From: Rhytidiadelphus loreus
Taxonomy: Eukaryota > Streptophyta > Bryopsida > Hypnales > Hylocomiaceae
DNA length: 64,000 nucleotides
Assembly (NCBI GenBank): GCA_947034895.1
Contig: OX344764.1
Location: forward strand, 60,617,348-60,681,347
Direction of reading: 5' to 3'
In this document: in pieces, positions 46,910 to 57,645 of the stretch
How the letters are laid out: every line of letters begins with the position of its first letter
Position numbering within the stretch: position 1 is the stretch's first letter
Notes under the pieces: generated by a model
What the model was told of the DNA's origin: nothing
The model's input: only the letters and a program-made list of their open reading frames with translations
The model's database searches: none
Made by a program: the position numbers and the translations under genes

Positions 46910-48145
46910 AGTTCTAGTGTTGGCTTAGAAATGTCGTTGGATTGAGCTATGGACACAGGAACCACCAAAATCTGTTTTTTTACGCAGCTTCTTCATCCTG
47001 GTTTGTAGTCTATACATTTACATTTTCTCAATTCTTGTACGTAAGCTGAAGAACTGGTACATCATGCATTGTTGAACATGTACTTAGTGGAGTATAGGAA
47101 GTACATCGTTCAGCATTGAGTGCGAGCTTCCAACATTAGAATTGGTGTAGCAATAGGAGGGAGCAAGTTTACTTGGTCGGTGTTGTATTGGTACGGGATA
47201 TTCCTACAAGGAAATGTTGGATAGTGGTTCTAAGATATCTGATGTCCATCACCTCTCATTGTGTCTAATTCTGTGATGCCAATTCTGTTACGCTTGGATG
47301 ATACCAATACAACCTTGGCAGGTGCTGTGAAACCCCATCTTCTCTCAATCACGATGAGTCCCCACTGTTGGAAGCATGACATTGAGTCTCTTTTCACAAA
47401 GCATGAGGTTGAGTTTTCAATGCAGAAAACCATTTTCCACCTCAATGTGGGTGACCATTACCAATGTTGGACGAATCATTGAAAAAAATCTAAGTAGGCT
47501 ACATGTGAAGTCCTTTCCAATGATGAGAAAACCCTCAGTGGTGGAAATGGCTACTTTGAAACCCACTATCAATGTGCTTCTCTGCTGCAAAGGATGCTGA
47601 GTTGCTTAAAGTAAGGCCTCATCGGCGACAGAATTAAGGCCTTCAGACTTGGTCCTAGCTTCTGCAGTTGGACGTTCTATATTTTACTGTTTATGAAGGT
47701 AGTGTTAACGCTCCCTGTTGTGAGTGTAGTGCAACAGTTTCATTGATAGCCATCAATGAACGTCACTACGACAAAGTTGTAACTTAGTTCCTAATGCTTG
47801 GGATAGGAAATCTAGAAGTTCAAAGTTAGATCATGAGGTTTTGGCTGGTTGCCTTGTCAAGCATGCTTGGTATGAATTCAATAATTGCTACCAGCATAGA
47901 TTCGTCCAAGTCCCAGAAATGAATTTGTCACGTGGTGAGTGGTGACAGTCCAAGTAGGCTGGCCAATTGCAACTTTTGAATATAAGATACAGCTTCCGCT
48001 TCAATTGAAAGCAGCTTTCATTGAATATTCGTTTTCTTGAGTTCCCACAATGATCTGAACAAGTATTGTCCTTGTTGAAATTTGTGGACCTTACTCGGAC
48101 TTGGGAGAACCTCCATATTTATGAAACTCTCTTCCTTTCATTTGG
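46910..48145. other. 3' flank of the 1004-aa gene; no further supported gene
   Basis: Gene-like base composition persists to about 47950, so some of this is probably 3' untranslated sequence. Between 47230 and 47600 both strands have 70-75-codon frames. The minus strand shows two adjacent protein-like frames that would need a frameshift to join, so a decayed coding fragment is possible. No domain was recognised. Confidence 0.3.
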
Positions 48146-49125
48146 TTAACCCCTCATCGCCGGAGGGGACGAGAAGTGTCCTCACATAGTTTCAAGTCCA
48201 ATTCAAAGTGCTGTAACTTTTGCACCTGATGTCCGAATTCAATAAAACTTGTTGGAAATTTTTTTATCTCTCTTCTAGTTTATTTGGTAAAATTTCCAAA
48301 TCAATCCAAGATATAGTGATTTCTTGGAAGCCAATCAAAGTTCACAGGTTCAATTTGGGTTCACCAAACTGCATTTGAAGGCTGCAACTTCAGGGGCTTG
48401 TATCTCCTTCATCTAATGTTTGTTTTCAATAAAATTTGTTGGGTTATGTTCCCCTTGAAGTATAGTTATTGTGGTAAAATTTTCATGTCAATTCAAGTTA
48501 TTTTGAATGTTTGGGAGCAATTTGAAGTTCAAAATCCCGACATTTTTGGATTACAATGAATTTCGGCAACTTGTTTCTTCTTCATACATTGTCAATTTCC
48601 AATACTTTTTTTGGGAAAAGATGCACATACTAGTCTAGTTTATGTGGCTAAACTTTTATCTCAATCCAAGAAGTAATGAGTGACTAAGAAGCATTTTAGT
48701 AGGAGGAGGTTCAGCCTTAGAGGTGTTTTTTGCAACTTTTCTTGCTATTTTTCTGACATTTGAACGCCATTTTGCAGACACAATGAATCAATTCTACGAT
48801 ATTTTTTTCATTGATGTGTTTGTATTGTGGTTTTGAATTACTGTATAGTTTAAATTTTTTCCATTTGAGTAGATTTAGAAATCGAATTTCACTTCCAAAT
48901 GTGTTTTGGGGAAAATTTCAACATCCTTTTTTTCAACACTAAAACATTATAATCTTTCAATCTACGCGGTCAAATGACCCCAAATTTGATTCACGTCATC
49001 TACAACATGTACCCTACAAGATTGTATGGTTGAGATTTCTATACCTTACAGAAATTTTGAACTACAACACTTCAAAAGCAATGATGTTTTTGAACTCAAA
49101 TAGGTCTCCGGCAATGAGGGGTTAA
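48146..49125. repeat. TTAA-flanked element, about 972-bp core, with the cleanest termini
   Basis: TTAA lies at 48146-48149 and 49122-49125. The ends CCCCTCATCGCCGGAG and CTCCGGCAATGAGGGG are inverted copies with one mismatch. The interior repeats a theme of 'caattcaaagtgctgtaacttttgcac..ccgaattcaataaaactt' two or three times (about 48210, 48390, 48570). No transposase frame is present. Confidence 0.75.
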
Positions 49126-52100
49126 CCTTGGAACGACAAGGGGTGACCTTGGAAATCATGCATTGTGTAACTGTGAGAGTCATTGGAATAAAAAATATCC
49201 AAAAGTACTCATCGGAAGTTAAGCTATTGTAGATGTTCTCCACTTTCCACAAAAAAATTCCAAGGATGAATAGTTGTAGTTCTATCCTAGAATGGAGAAT
49301 TCCTTGTCATTCCTTGGACACTTATTGTCCACAACGTCCTTCCTAGGTTAAAAAAACACAAAAAACTCTCTTCCATTTAGGATACATTCCCAGGGGGAAT
49401 TATCTTGACATTGGGAAGAAAAATAAGCTCAATAAGATTTTTTTGAAATTCCATCTAGATTCTTGTCTAAAATGAAAGCCCTTGTAACATGAAAACTTAG
49501 GATTGGTTTTGGATAAACAGTTTGAAAATTCATAATTTTTATTTATTATTTATAGTCTCCAAAAAATGTAAGCTAACGTAATCCAAAATCCTCTTTCAAT
49601 TGCCAACAAGATCCAACAAAGTTCAAGACCATTTACTAATACAAACCATACTCAAATGATCCTTGTTGGGGCACTTTGAGGCAAAGTTGCTGCATACATA
49701 TGACAAATAATGCTTCTCATTTGAGACATGTCAATAAGGTACCTCCGGGTTGTTTTTTCCTAGTAGTGAGTGTTGGATTGGATAAGTGGGTGGTGGTGGT
49801 GGCCAGTGAGCTTGCAGTCAAAACTCGAAACCTTTGTGCTGAGTGACCTGTACAATTGTTGGCAGACCGTCCTGTGGATGTCTACTGAGAACACCTGCAT
49901 AAGCCAGCGCCGCAAGTTTTTGTCATTTATTCAGGTAAAAAGGTAAGTTGTGAAAGTAGTCGCCCGCTTTGATCTGTAAGATATGTGAAGCAATTATGAT
50001 ACCCTACGCCAAGCAATGATACCACATGCAAAGCTGTTATTGGTGGGATTCTGTACCAACACATGCAGTTGAAATTTAACAAACCATCTCAACTTAAGTG
50101 AACTTACATGTTGTTTTTGTTTGACACAAATGAAACGGAATACATGCTGTTTTTGAATCACTTGACAGTCCGACAAGAGTGCTTTGGGAAGGGGAATACT
50201 GTGCAGCAGGATAAGGTGTGCAAGCATCCTCCAAATGCAGATCAACAAATACAAGATGTTCACTGCTCTGGTCTGCCATTGCATGCCCCCAACATTGGGC
50301 CTTTTGGAATAGCCAGAGGTGCATGGAACCAAATGAATCTATTGCAGCACAGACTCTCCTTGTGTAACTTACTGTACAGTTAGTTCAATGCAATCCAAGT
50401 TCTCCCTGGTCAGGAATTTGAAACACTAAGCTTACTTCTGGAGAAAGTTAGAAGACATCATGCCAAGCACCACTGACTGTAGCCTAGCTTTGGGGATGAT
50501 AGTGGAGCTGCCTGCAAGGTTAAAATAGGAGGAACATTACGTCATGTGTGTCAATTTGACCCAGAATAAACCTACCCTACACGAGGGTCAGATTCAGCAC
50601 AAATTTATTTTTTTGTGTTGAATTTGGAATCTGGTATCATTGCTTCCCACATAGAGTAATATTGTCTTGGTAAAGAATAAGGTGAACTATCCCATTCCAG
50701 AACAAATGAGAGCAAGCAAGTCCATTGTGGGCTAAATTATGTCACCGGTACACATTTCAGAAGTTGAATGTACACCGCTAACATCATTTACCTTAGTTTT
50801 TTTTGTGGTGATTTGCTTTCATTTTCAAGAATATTTTCCAGAAGTCCATTTTTCACTTCCCAATGTAAGGTTTGTATGAACAACTCCCTGAGTGAGTATA
50901 TATCTCCTGAAGATGATAATGTGAGAACCGCCTATGATAGATCCCAATGCTAACCTATACGAGATCAAAATTAACAATGTTGGGGACCTATATACATGCC
51001 AGTGATGATCTAGAACCTGCAATTGCTTGGTTGACAAAGGTGTGCCATGGTGCCTTTGAAAAGTCAAAGTTGGAGTTATGATCTCCAGAAGTAACTTAAT
51101 GCTGTCCGTTCTCTACATACAGATATCCATTTCCTCACAGGGTGCCAAGGAACCTCAGTGGTTTTCAGAAATCAATGTTCTGGCAAGCTTGAGGGCTGTT
51201 AAGTTAGGTGCTTCCAACACTCAAACTTATTAAGCTAATGTAGTAGTACAGGTTTGCTGTAACTTATGAATGCCACTTGAGGTTGACAAGAAAGTTGACA
51301 AGAAGGTTGCCTTGCCGAAAGTTACCCTGCATGATGGCATGATGAAATTATTTTGTAACCATACGCTGTATCAAATACCTTGTGTAAGACAGCAACTTAA
51401 TCATTCTTTCATCAATTGCAAGTTTGCAACTGCCTGGTCAAAAGCAATGATCATAAGTTAAATGAGTTGGGGAACTTCAACTTTCTGCTGCCCAGCATAT
51501 ATACTCCCTCGCTCACACTGCGAATTGCAGTTGTAAGTTACTCCATCTTCTTGCGCAATGAATTCTTGTGGTAAAACTCCGCCCCAAAAGTCCAATTTTA
51601 CTCCCGTCCATATGAGCAAGAGTTTGAATCATCTCAGCAATTGCCACTCACAATTGCGCTAGTAAACTTTTGGTGTGGATCACTCAATTGAATGATGAAT
51701 GGTTGTTAAATGGTCAAGATGTCAGAGAATGATACTGACATTACTCGCTGCGCTGGGGGGCGGCTGGCCGCGGAGCCCAATTTTGAGTACAAATTAATTG
51801 GGAAGGCGGTGGAAGGAATAGACAAAGCAAGCTCTGAAGTGGGGGTTGCAACCTTGCGGGCCGCTTTGATATTTGTGCCACAATTGAATGTCCATTTAAC
51901 TTCCATCTGACACAAAGGTACAAAAGATGCTGTTCAGTCAAGACTCAAGACTGACTTTGTGTTCAGTGCCATTCACTGATTGATGTCCTGCCAGTGCCAG
52001 CGCCATTCTGAGGATGGCAGTGCAAGTGCTAACTTATCTTACATGCTGCAGATCAGAGGGAGAGTCAGCCCGGGCTTGCTTCACACAACCAAACCTTGAC

Positions 52101-52216
52101 AAAGAATTAACTTACATTCGCAGAGGCTTGCTTTCCTGGGCCTGCTTCACACAAGCAAGCCTGGAGGAAGAATTAACTGAAGGTAAACTATGGTCGGACC
52201 ACGCACATCTAATCAC
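49126..52216. other. Mixed intergenic DNA; GC-richer from about 49740
   Basis: Open frames at 50108-50383 (+), 49994-50332 (-), 51706-51941 (both strands) and 52014-52220 (+) are short and mirror each other. The densest CG patch is at 51745-51870. This could be the edge of a gene on either strand, but no consistent exon chain or domain was found. Confidence 0.3.
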
Positions 52217-52455
52217 TTAACCCCTTAACGCCTCGATCCTTTTTCGAATTTTGCCACATTTTTGCTTATATCTTTGTACAGAAATATCATTTCCCGCAAT
52301 TTCATGAAATTGGTCATTAAGGAAGGTTGTCTTTTTTAAGGAAGGTTGTCTTTTCAAGATTCAAGTGTTACATTGGATGAATGAGAAGTTGGTTGGACAG
52401 AACAGCGCCTTTGTTCATCGTCCAAAATATGGACGTCGGAGCGCTTAAGGGTTAA
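52217..52455. repeat. TTAA-flanked short element, 232-bp class
   Basis: TTAA lies at 52217-52220 (followed by CCCCTTAACGCCTCGATCC) and at 52452-52455 (preceded by GTCGGAGCGCTTAAGGG). The core is about 231 bp. It contains a direct duplication of TTAAGGAAGGTTGTCTTTT near 52317-52355. Confidence 0.65.
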
Positions 52456-53119
52456 GCATCTGTAGAACAGATGGTGAGTAGTTGGGTGCGATTGAAATTT
52501 TTCCCATGTAGGGAGATAGGCAATATTGGAATTGCAAAAAATTTGGAATTTTATTTGCAAAACTGAAATTTTTGAGAATTTTAGAAGGCAAAAAGTGTTC
52601 CTAACTAGTACACAATATCTAGACTCTTGCAATTCCACTCATAGGGAAGACTAGTTACTACTCATGTGTACAAATTTCAAAATAATAAATGCTATGAGAC
52701 ATGGCATTCAAGAATTGTTCCTTGCAGCCTCGCATATTGTGCATGTCATTAAAACTAGACTCCCAAACATGGTTCACAAAAAAAAATTGTCTGGCCGGAA
52801 ATAACAATATCTTACAAGTCAAGGCCCCTTCCCTAGTTGGTAATGGATGCTCCCATTATACGCCACTCCAATCCAAACTCATGTTCCAGACATCTAGGAA
52901 AAAACCCATTTCAAGTTGTTTGTATTGGAAAACAAAAAATATAGATGAAGGAAAAAATTGCTTGCATCAAGGAGGTGATTGCATGAAATGAGGATAACTT
53001 GTGTCTAGAATGGGCAAAATCTACGCCTTAATTACAAACTAGCATCAAGTCACTTTGAGGTAGCCTCAAATCGATGCAAATCGGTTCATTTGGGCAATAA
53101 AAGCATGCAATTGGTATTA

Positions 53120-53438
53120 TGGGCAATTTCATTAAAATGGCGCCATTCCGCTACTTTGGCAGTTTTATAGTTCAAATTGAGCGGTTTGAAATATACAACC
53201 CTTTTAGATGTTTGAAATCTATATATTTTCTAGATGTCTAAAATCTACATCTATCCGAGATGTCACTTTTACAATTCAGACCGCACGGTTTGAAATCTAT
53301 ACACATCCTAGATTTTTGGAATCTATATAAATCAAAGATTTTAAAAATCTATACCAATCCTAGATGTCAATATTACAATTTAGATGGGATGGTCTAAAAA
53401 TGGTACATGAAATACCGCCATTTTAACAAAATTGCCCA
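53120..53438. mobile_element. TTA-flanked inverted-repeat element (Harbinger-like MITE), about 319 bp
   Basis: It starts TGGGCAATTTCATTAAAA after TTA (53117-53119). It ends so that the reverse complement reads TGGGCAATTTTGTTAAAA, before TTA (53439-53441). The inverted arms extend about 28 bp (ATGGCG). The interior is a degenerate tandem of 'gatgt..gaaatctatata..atccta' units. It is non-coding. Confidence 0.7.
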
Positions 53439-53696
53439 TTACTAAGGACATTATGAACTGAATTGGACATGTGTTAAGTTGGTTGATAGAAGCCCTACAA
53501 TAGTTCTGTTTTTGACATTGACAAATGTGTCTACGAGCTTTCATAGGAGCCCAAAGCAACACCTTTACCATAATTTTTGTTTAAATCACATGGAGTCCAA
53601 AAATCATTTTTTCAATTGTAACATTGTTTTTTATTGCTTGTCTACCATCGAAATTTATTCCCATATTTTTCAAGTAGCATTATCATATTTTACTAA

Positions 53697-53988
53697 TCAT
53701 TAGAGGAGTTTTCGGACCCTTGGAGGGCCGTTTCAAGCAGCTGCGATGGAACTGTCCCCCTGCAGTTTTCGGGGAACGGCTGTTCCCGATAAAAAAATTT
53801 CAAAAAAAAAAAAAAAAAAAAAGTTTTACTCTTGAAATGCAAAAAAAAACAGAAAAAAAATTTCATTTTATTTTTTTCCGACGTGGAAGTCGCCATTCCA
53901 CGTCTGCAAGCTACTGCGGCCCCCTGTGAACCAGTTCCCGCAGTTTGGGAACTCACAGCCCTCCAGGGGGCTGAAATCTCCTCTAATG
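53697..53988. mobile_element. CATTAGAGGAG-type inverted-repeat element, about 290 bp
   Basis: The left end is CATTAGAGGAGTTTTCGG. The right end, reverse-complemented, is CATTAGAGGAGATTTCAGCC. The GC-rich sub-ends surround an AT-rich centre with a run of about 20 A (53801-53822). Related elements lie at 57386 and 59308. The mirrored short frames on both strands are by-products of the palindromic structure. Confidence 0.65.
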
Positions 53989-54138
53989 CATTCTACTTGT
54001 AATGGGACAATTTTTTTTGCTATTTGACTTCTCTTTTGCTTCTTTAGTAGCTTACCTATTTTGTATCTCCCATGAACAAGATTTGTGATGGAGCATGCGA
54101 AAGACATGGTTAGAACCTTCTGTGCTTGGAAACGGTTC

Positions 54139-54719
54139 TTAACCCCTAAAGTCCCAAGGCCATTCTCTTGTCAAAATCAATCAAAACTATCACTTTTGCT
54201 ACATTCACCTATAAAATAAATTCCTTAGATATTTTTTAGAATCTAACCATGGGATCTTGTTCTACACTTGTCTTAGATCACGTGATAAATTTTTTGTGAT
54301 GTTTGACCATATAGATTGAAAGATATTAGCATTCAAAGTGGAAGAAAAAAAATTCTTTTAAGAAGTGGCTATGATTGCCCGCAAAACAAGAAGTTCCATA
54401 ACTTTCACATTACTAATCCAAATGGAATGAATAAAAGCTTTCCATTTAGAAAAATATATAATCTACAAGAAAAAAAAATTATTTTATTTTAATTTTTTGT
54501 GGATTTTTTTTGCTGCCTAGTTTCCCCCATTTTGAGGTTGTTGTAGCATAACTTTTGCTCCCAGGCACCAATTGAAATAAAAATTATATTCCCAGAAAGT
54601 TCATAAGTTTCTCTATGTTATGAAAAAATTTAAAGAAGTTTCAATAAAAATTGAGAACATAGGAGCCTACCCAAAATCCATTTTGTCCATGATAGGGACA
54701 ATGGAACTTTAGGAGTTAA
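54139..54719. repeat. TTAA-flanked element, 572-bp class
   Basis: TTAA lies at 54139-54142 (followed by CCCCTAAAGTCCCAAGGCC) and at 54716-54719 (preceded by GGAACTTTAGGAG). The core is about 573 bp. The interior resembles 272-1171 and 33640-34027 ('gcataacttttgctcccaggcacc' near 54547; 'ccaaatggaatgaataaaagc' near 54418). Confidence 0.7.
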
Positions 54720-54876
54720 TAAATAGAATGGTTGAATCCAACTCCTCCAAAGGTTGAAGGGAAATTTCAAAATTGCATGGGGTTATCTTATGTTCTCCAA
54801 GATGTTGACATTTCATGTAAAGGAGGTAAACCACTTGCATCTTGACCACTATTCTTCAATCATCTCCTTTTTATAG

Positions 54877-55256
54877 CTAACTTCTAATTGTGCTTGCAAA
54901 TAGGAAGGGGGAATCCACAATAGGGGCTCTATAATCTATGATTGGAAGGTTTAATTTGATTCCTTGGTATAGTATCTCCCTCTGCTTCCTAACATTTTTA
55001 ATTGACCACTCTTCATTGATCTTTTTTTTGGACTTTGCAAGCTCCAACCTTTGTCTTTTAGCTGCATTCTTCTCCTTTTGTTCTTGAGCCTTCTTGCTTT
55101 TGTTTGATTCATTTTTTATCTCCTTCTTTCTTTTACTTGTGTAGTTGCTTCCTTCAAGGTTGCCACTTACTCAAGAGATTTGATGTAGACCTCCTCAGTC
55201 ATTGAGATGGATTTTAAATAGTCTATAAATGATTTAGTTTGCCTCTTTGTAGGAGG
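54877..55256 (-). pseudogene. Minus-strand coding relic, lysine- and glutamate-rich, broken
   Basis: Reading from about 55256 downward, one frame gives PTKRQTKSFIDYLKS then ISMTEEVYIKSLE and a stop (TAA). A second frame from about 55169 gives a charged coiled-coil-like stretch (KKEIKNESNKSKKAQEQKEK, then AAKRQRLELAKSKK) ending DYRAPIVDSPFLFASTIRS and TAG at about 54877. The two overlap around a GTAAGT at the first stop, so the break may be a frameshift or an intron boundary. The style recalls charged segments of plant transposon-encoded proteins, but I do not recognise it. No start codon is supported. Confidence 0.4.
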
Positions 55257-55259
55257 AAG

Positions 55260-56134
55260 AAAGTCCCATATATGGTAAAATAAAAATTCTTGGTTCTTTT
55301 GTTAAAACTCTAAATTTACGGTGAAGTTTTGAACTTTCTTCAAAATTTTGGTTAAAATTTTAAATCCTAGTATCCAAGTCTTAGTGTTTTGGATGACATA
55401 TGGCATTTGAGAAGCTAGAATTAGTAAGATAAAATCTAGTTAAGATAAATTAGAACCTTAACAAGCCACCAAGTGAGGAGAGCACGAGAGAAATATTTTG
55501 TTGAGAAGTGAAGCTCATATATAGCTTAGCTTGAGAAAAATTTCATTAAAAAATCACAATCAACCATCAAAAGTTGTTGCTTGATATAAGTGTTTGGAGT
55601 GAGAAGTTAGACTCACACAAAGTCGAAACAATAGTAGTCATAGGTAGAAATTAGGTAGAGATATTTTCATCAGAGGTCCAAATCAAGTCAAGTTAACTTG
55701 ACAAAATATCTCTATTAGAAGTCAAAAATAGTCCAAGGTCAAATTGGTTTGAGATCAAAAAGCAACTAGTAGTTAGAGTAAACTTAAAAAAAATATTTCC
55801 ATTTGGAGGGAGAAGTTGAAAACCCACATATTTTTAAAATTAAAAGTTGAAAGAGTCGGTTGGAAACCAAGTAGAAAAAATTCCATGTAGGATCCAAAGA
55901 GCCATAGTAATTCTAAAATAGTATAAGAAGAAGGAAGTTGGGAAGATAACTATTAATTAAAATTAAAAAATCGACCACTTGAATTAGTGAAAGAAAATAC
56001 TTCAATTTGAAATTGGAAGGTGAAGAGTCACACCAATTAAAATTAGAGTGGTTGAGAGGTGTAGGCTAGTGGCTTGGAAAAGTCAAAAGATTAATTGAAA
56101 CAAATAAAAATTAATAATTAAAGGAAACCATACC
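55260..56134. other. Purine-rich intergenic DNA
   Basis: The + strand is strongly biased to A and G from here to about 58600. No gene, terminal repeat or LTR pair was recognised in this part. Confidence 0.45.
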
Positions 56135-56656
56135 ATGTGTCATGAGATGCTTGGAGTCATTGAAAGACATTGTGCAGTCCAATTGCGGTACAATTGGATT
56201 GTTAAAGGTTTGTATATGGCCAACTATTGGATAGAAGGAAGTGAAAGAGATATAGAGAGTGGTTGGCTAAGTGAAGAGAGCTATGTGGGTTTAAAGAGGA
56301 AGGAGTCAGGATTGGAGCTGAGGTTGATTGAAAAGAGAGGTTTTGTGAGTTCAAGAGAGAAACATGCTAATTGGAAGAAAAGACATGCAAGTTGGAAGAA
56401 ATGGGAGAGAAGACAAGCCAATTGGAAGAGATGGGAGAGAAGACAGGCCAATTGGAAGAGATGGGAGAGAAGACAGGCCAGTTGGAAGAGATGGGAGAAA
56501 AGACAGGCTAGTTGGAAGAGATGGGAGAAAAGACAGGCCAGTTGGAAGAGATGGGAGAAAAGACAGGCCAGTTGGAAAAGATGGGAGAGAAGACAAGCCA
56601 ATTGGAAGAGATGGGAGAGAAGACATGCCAGTTGGAAGAGATGGAAGAGAAGATAG
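56135..56656 (+). CDS. Possible 173-aa ORF reading into the 30-bp minisatellite
   Basis: The first 70 or so residues (MCHEMLGVIERHCAVQLR...) are non-repetitive. The rest is a 10-residue repeat, RRQANWKRWE or close variants, very basic and tryptophan-rich. The frame closes where a one-base insertion shifts the array at about 56660. The array is also open in a second + frame and in minus frames, which is expected for a 30-bp unit without stops, so openness is weak evidence of coding. No domain, splice or promoter support is seen. It could be a real low-complexity protein or a satellite artefact. Confidence 0.2.
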   Translation: MCHEMLGVIERHCAVQLRYNWIVKGLYMANYWIEGSERDIESGWLSEESYVGLKRKESGLELRLIEKRGFVSSREKHANWKKRHASWKKWERRQANWKRWERRQANWKRWERRQASWKRWEKRQASWKRWEKRQASWKRWEKRQASWKRWERRQANWKRWERRHASWKRWKRR

Positions 56657-56860
56657 GCCAAGTTGGAAGAGATGGGAGAGAAGACATGCCAATTGGAAGA
56701 GATGGGAGGGAAGACAGGCCAGTTGGAAGAAATGGAAGAGAAGATAGGCCAAGTTGGAAGAAATGGAAGAGAAGACATGCCAGTGATGCTACCAGTTGGA
56801 AGAGAAAACATGCTAGTTGGAAGAGATGGGAGAAAAGACATGGGAAAGATAGACCAATTG
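56350..56860. repeat. 30-bp minisatellite, about 14 copies
   Basis: The unit AGACAGGCCAGTTGGAAGAG plus ATGGGAGAGA occurs about eight times with no length change at 56401-56640, then four copies after a single-base insertion near 56660, then irregular copies to about 56860. Copies differ by a few substitutions (AAT/AGT, AGA/AAA), so the array is fairly young. Confidence 0.9.
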
Positions 56861-56913
56861 AAAGAGAAGACAAGGCTAGTTTGGGGTTTCAAATTGAAAA
56901 ACACAAATTGCAA

Positions 56914-57385
56914 GAAAGATAAAAGCTAATTTTCATATCCATTGAGTTTTGGGGTGGGAAAAAAATTGTGATAGGATAGGGCTTTGGATTTCTAAAATTT
57001 ATTTAGCGATACAAATAAAATTAGAATAATCATCAAACTTTGATCTCCAAAATAGGGGACAAGAATCTTGGAGAATTTGACTAATTGTCTTTAGAAGAGA
57101 AGAGTCTCCTTTTCAGACCAAGTTGATGATTTGACTTCAATAATTGAAAGGGTGGAGAGTTAGGAAGAAAAAAATGGATAGGATTAAATTGCATAGAGTC
57201 AAAATTGGAAAGTCATAATTTAGCATTGACATTGAGACCCATAATAATTTTCTAATTATTGATCTTTAACCAAGAGAAAAGAAAGAAAGAAGAAAAACAA
57301 TCAATCAAAAACAAAGAATAATCATTGATTTGGGAAAGCCAATGGAACATTTATAGGGAATTAATTGACATAAAAAATACATTAC
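56914..57385. other. Purine-rich intergenic DNA
   Basis: No supported feature. The A/G bias of the surrounding 3 kb continues. Confidence 0.4.
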
Positions 57386-57645
57386 ATGAGTTTTCAGGCC
57401 TCTAGAAGGTTGTTTCATTCCTGTTCCCATTCCTGTGAACATTGTTCTGCTGCCCAAAATATTTAATAATTTTAAATTTTAAATTTTTAAATTTTAAATC
57501 ATTTTTATTTTTTATTATTTTTAAATAATAATTAAATAATATGTTGCCAATGTGGCCATTGCCCGACCACATCAACATGATGATTTGGCAGCATGGGAAC
57601 GGTGTGATAACTCACGGTCTTCTGCAAGGTTGAAATCTCCTCTAA
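57386..57645. mobile_element. CATTAG-family inverted-repeat element, about 260 bp
   Basis: The left end is CATTACATGAGTTTTCAGGC. The right end, reverse-complemented, is CATTAGAGGAGATTTCAACC. The structure is like 53697-53988: GC-richer sub-ends (with a GAAC..GTTC motif) around an AT-only centre (57460-57540). It is non-coding apart from a short frame running out of it (57552-57812). Confidence 0.55.

Noticed and set aside
51706..51941. Mirrored 66-69-codon ORFs on both strands in a GC-rich patch
   Set aside because: Neither strand shows a recognisable domain, start context or splice-compatible neighbours.
56281..56913. 210-codon minus-strand ORF and four more overlapping frames in the minisatellite
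   Set aside because: A 30-bp repeat without stops is automatically open in several frames on both strands.
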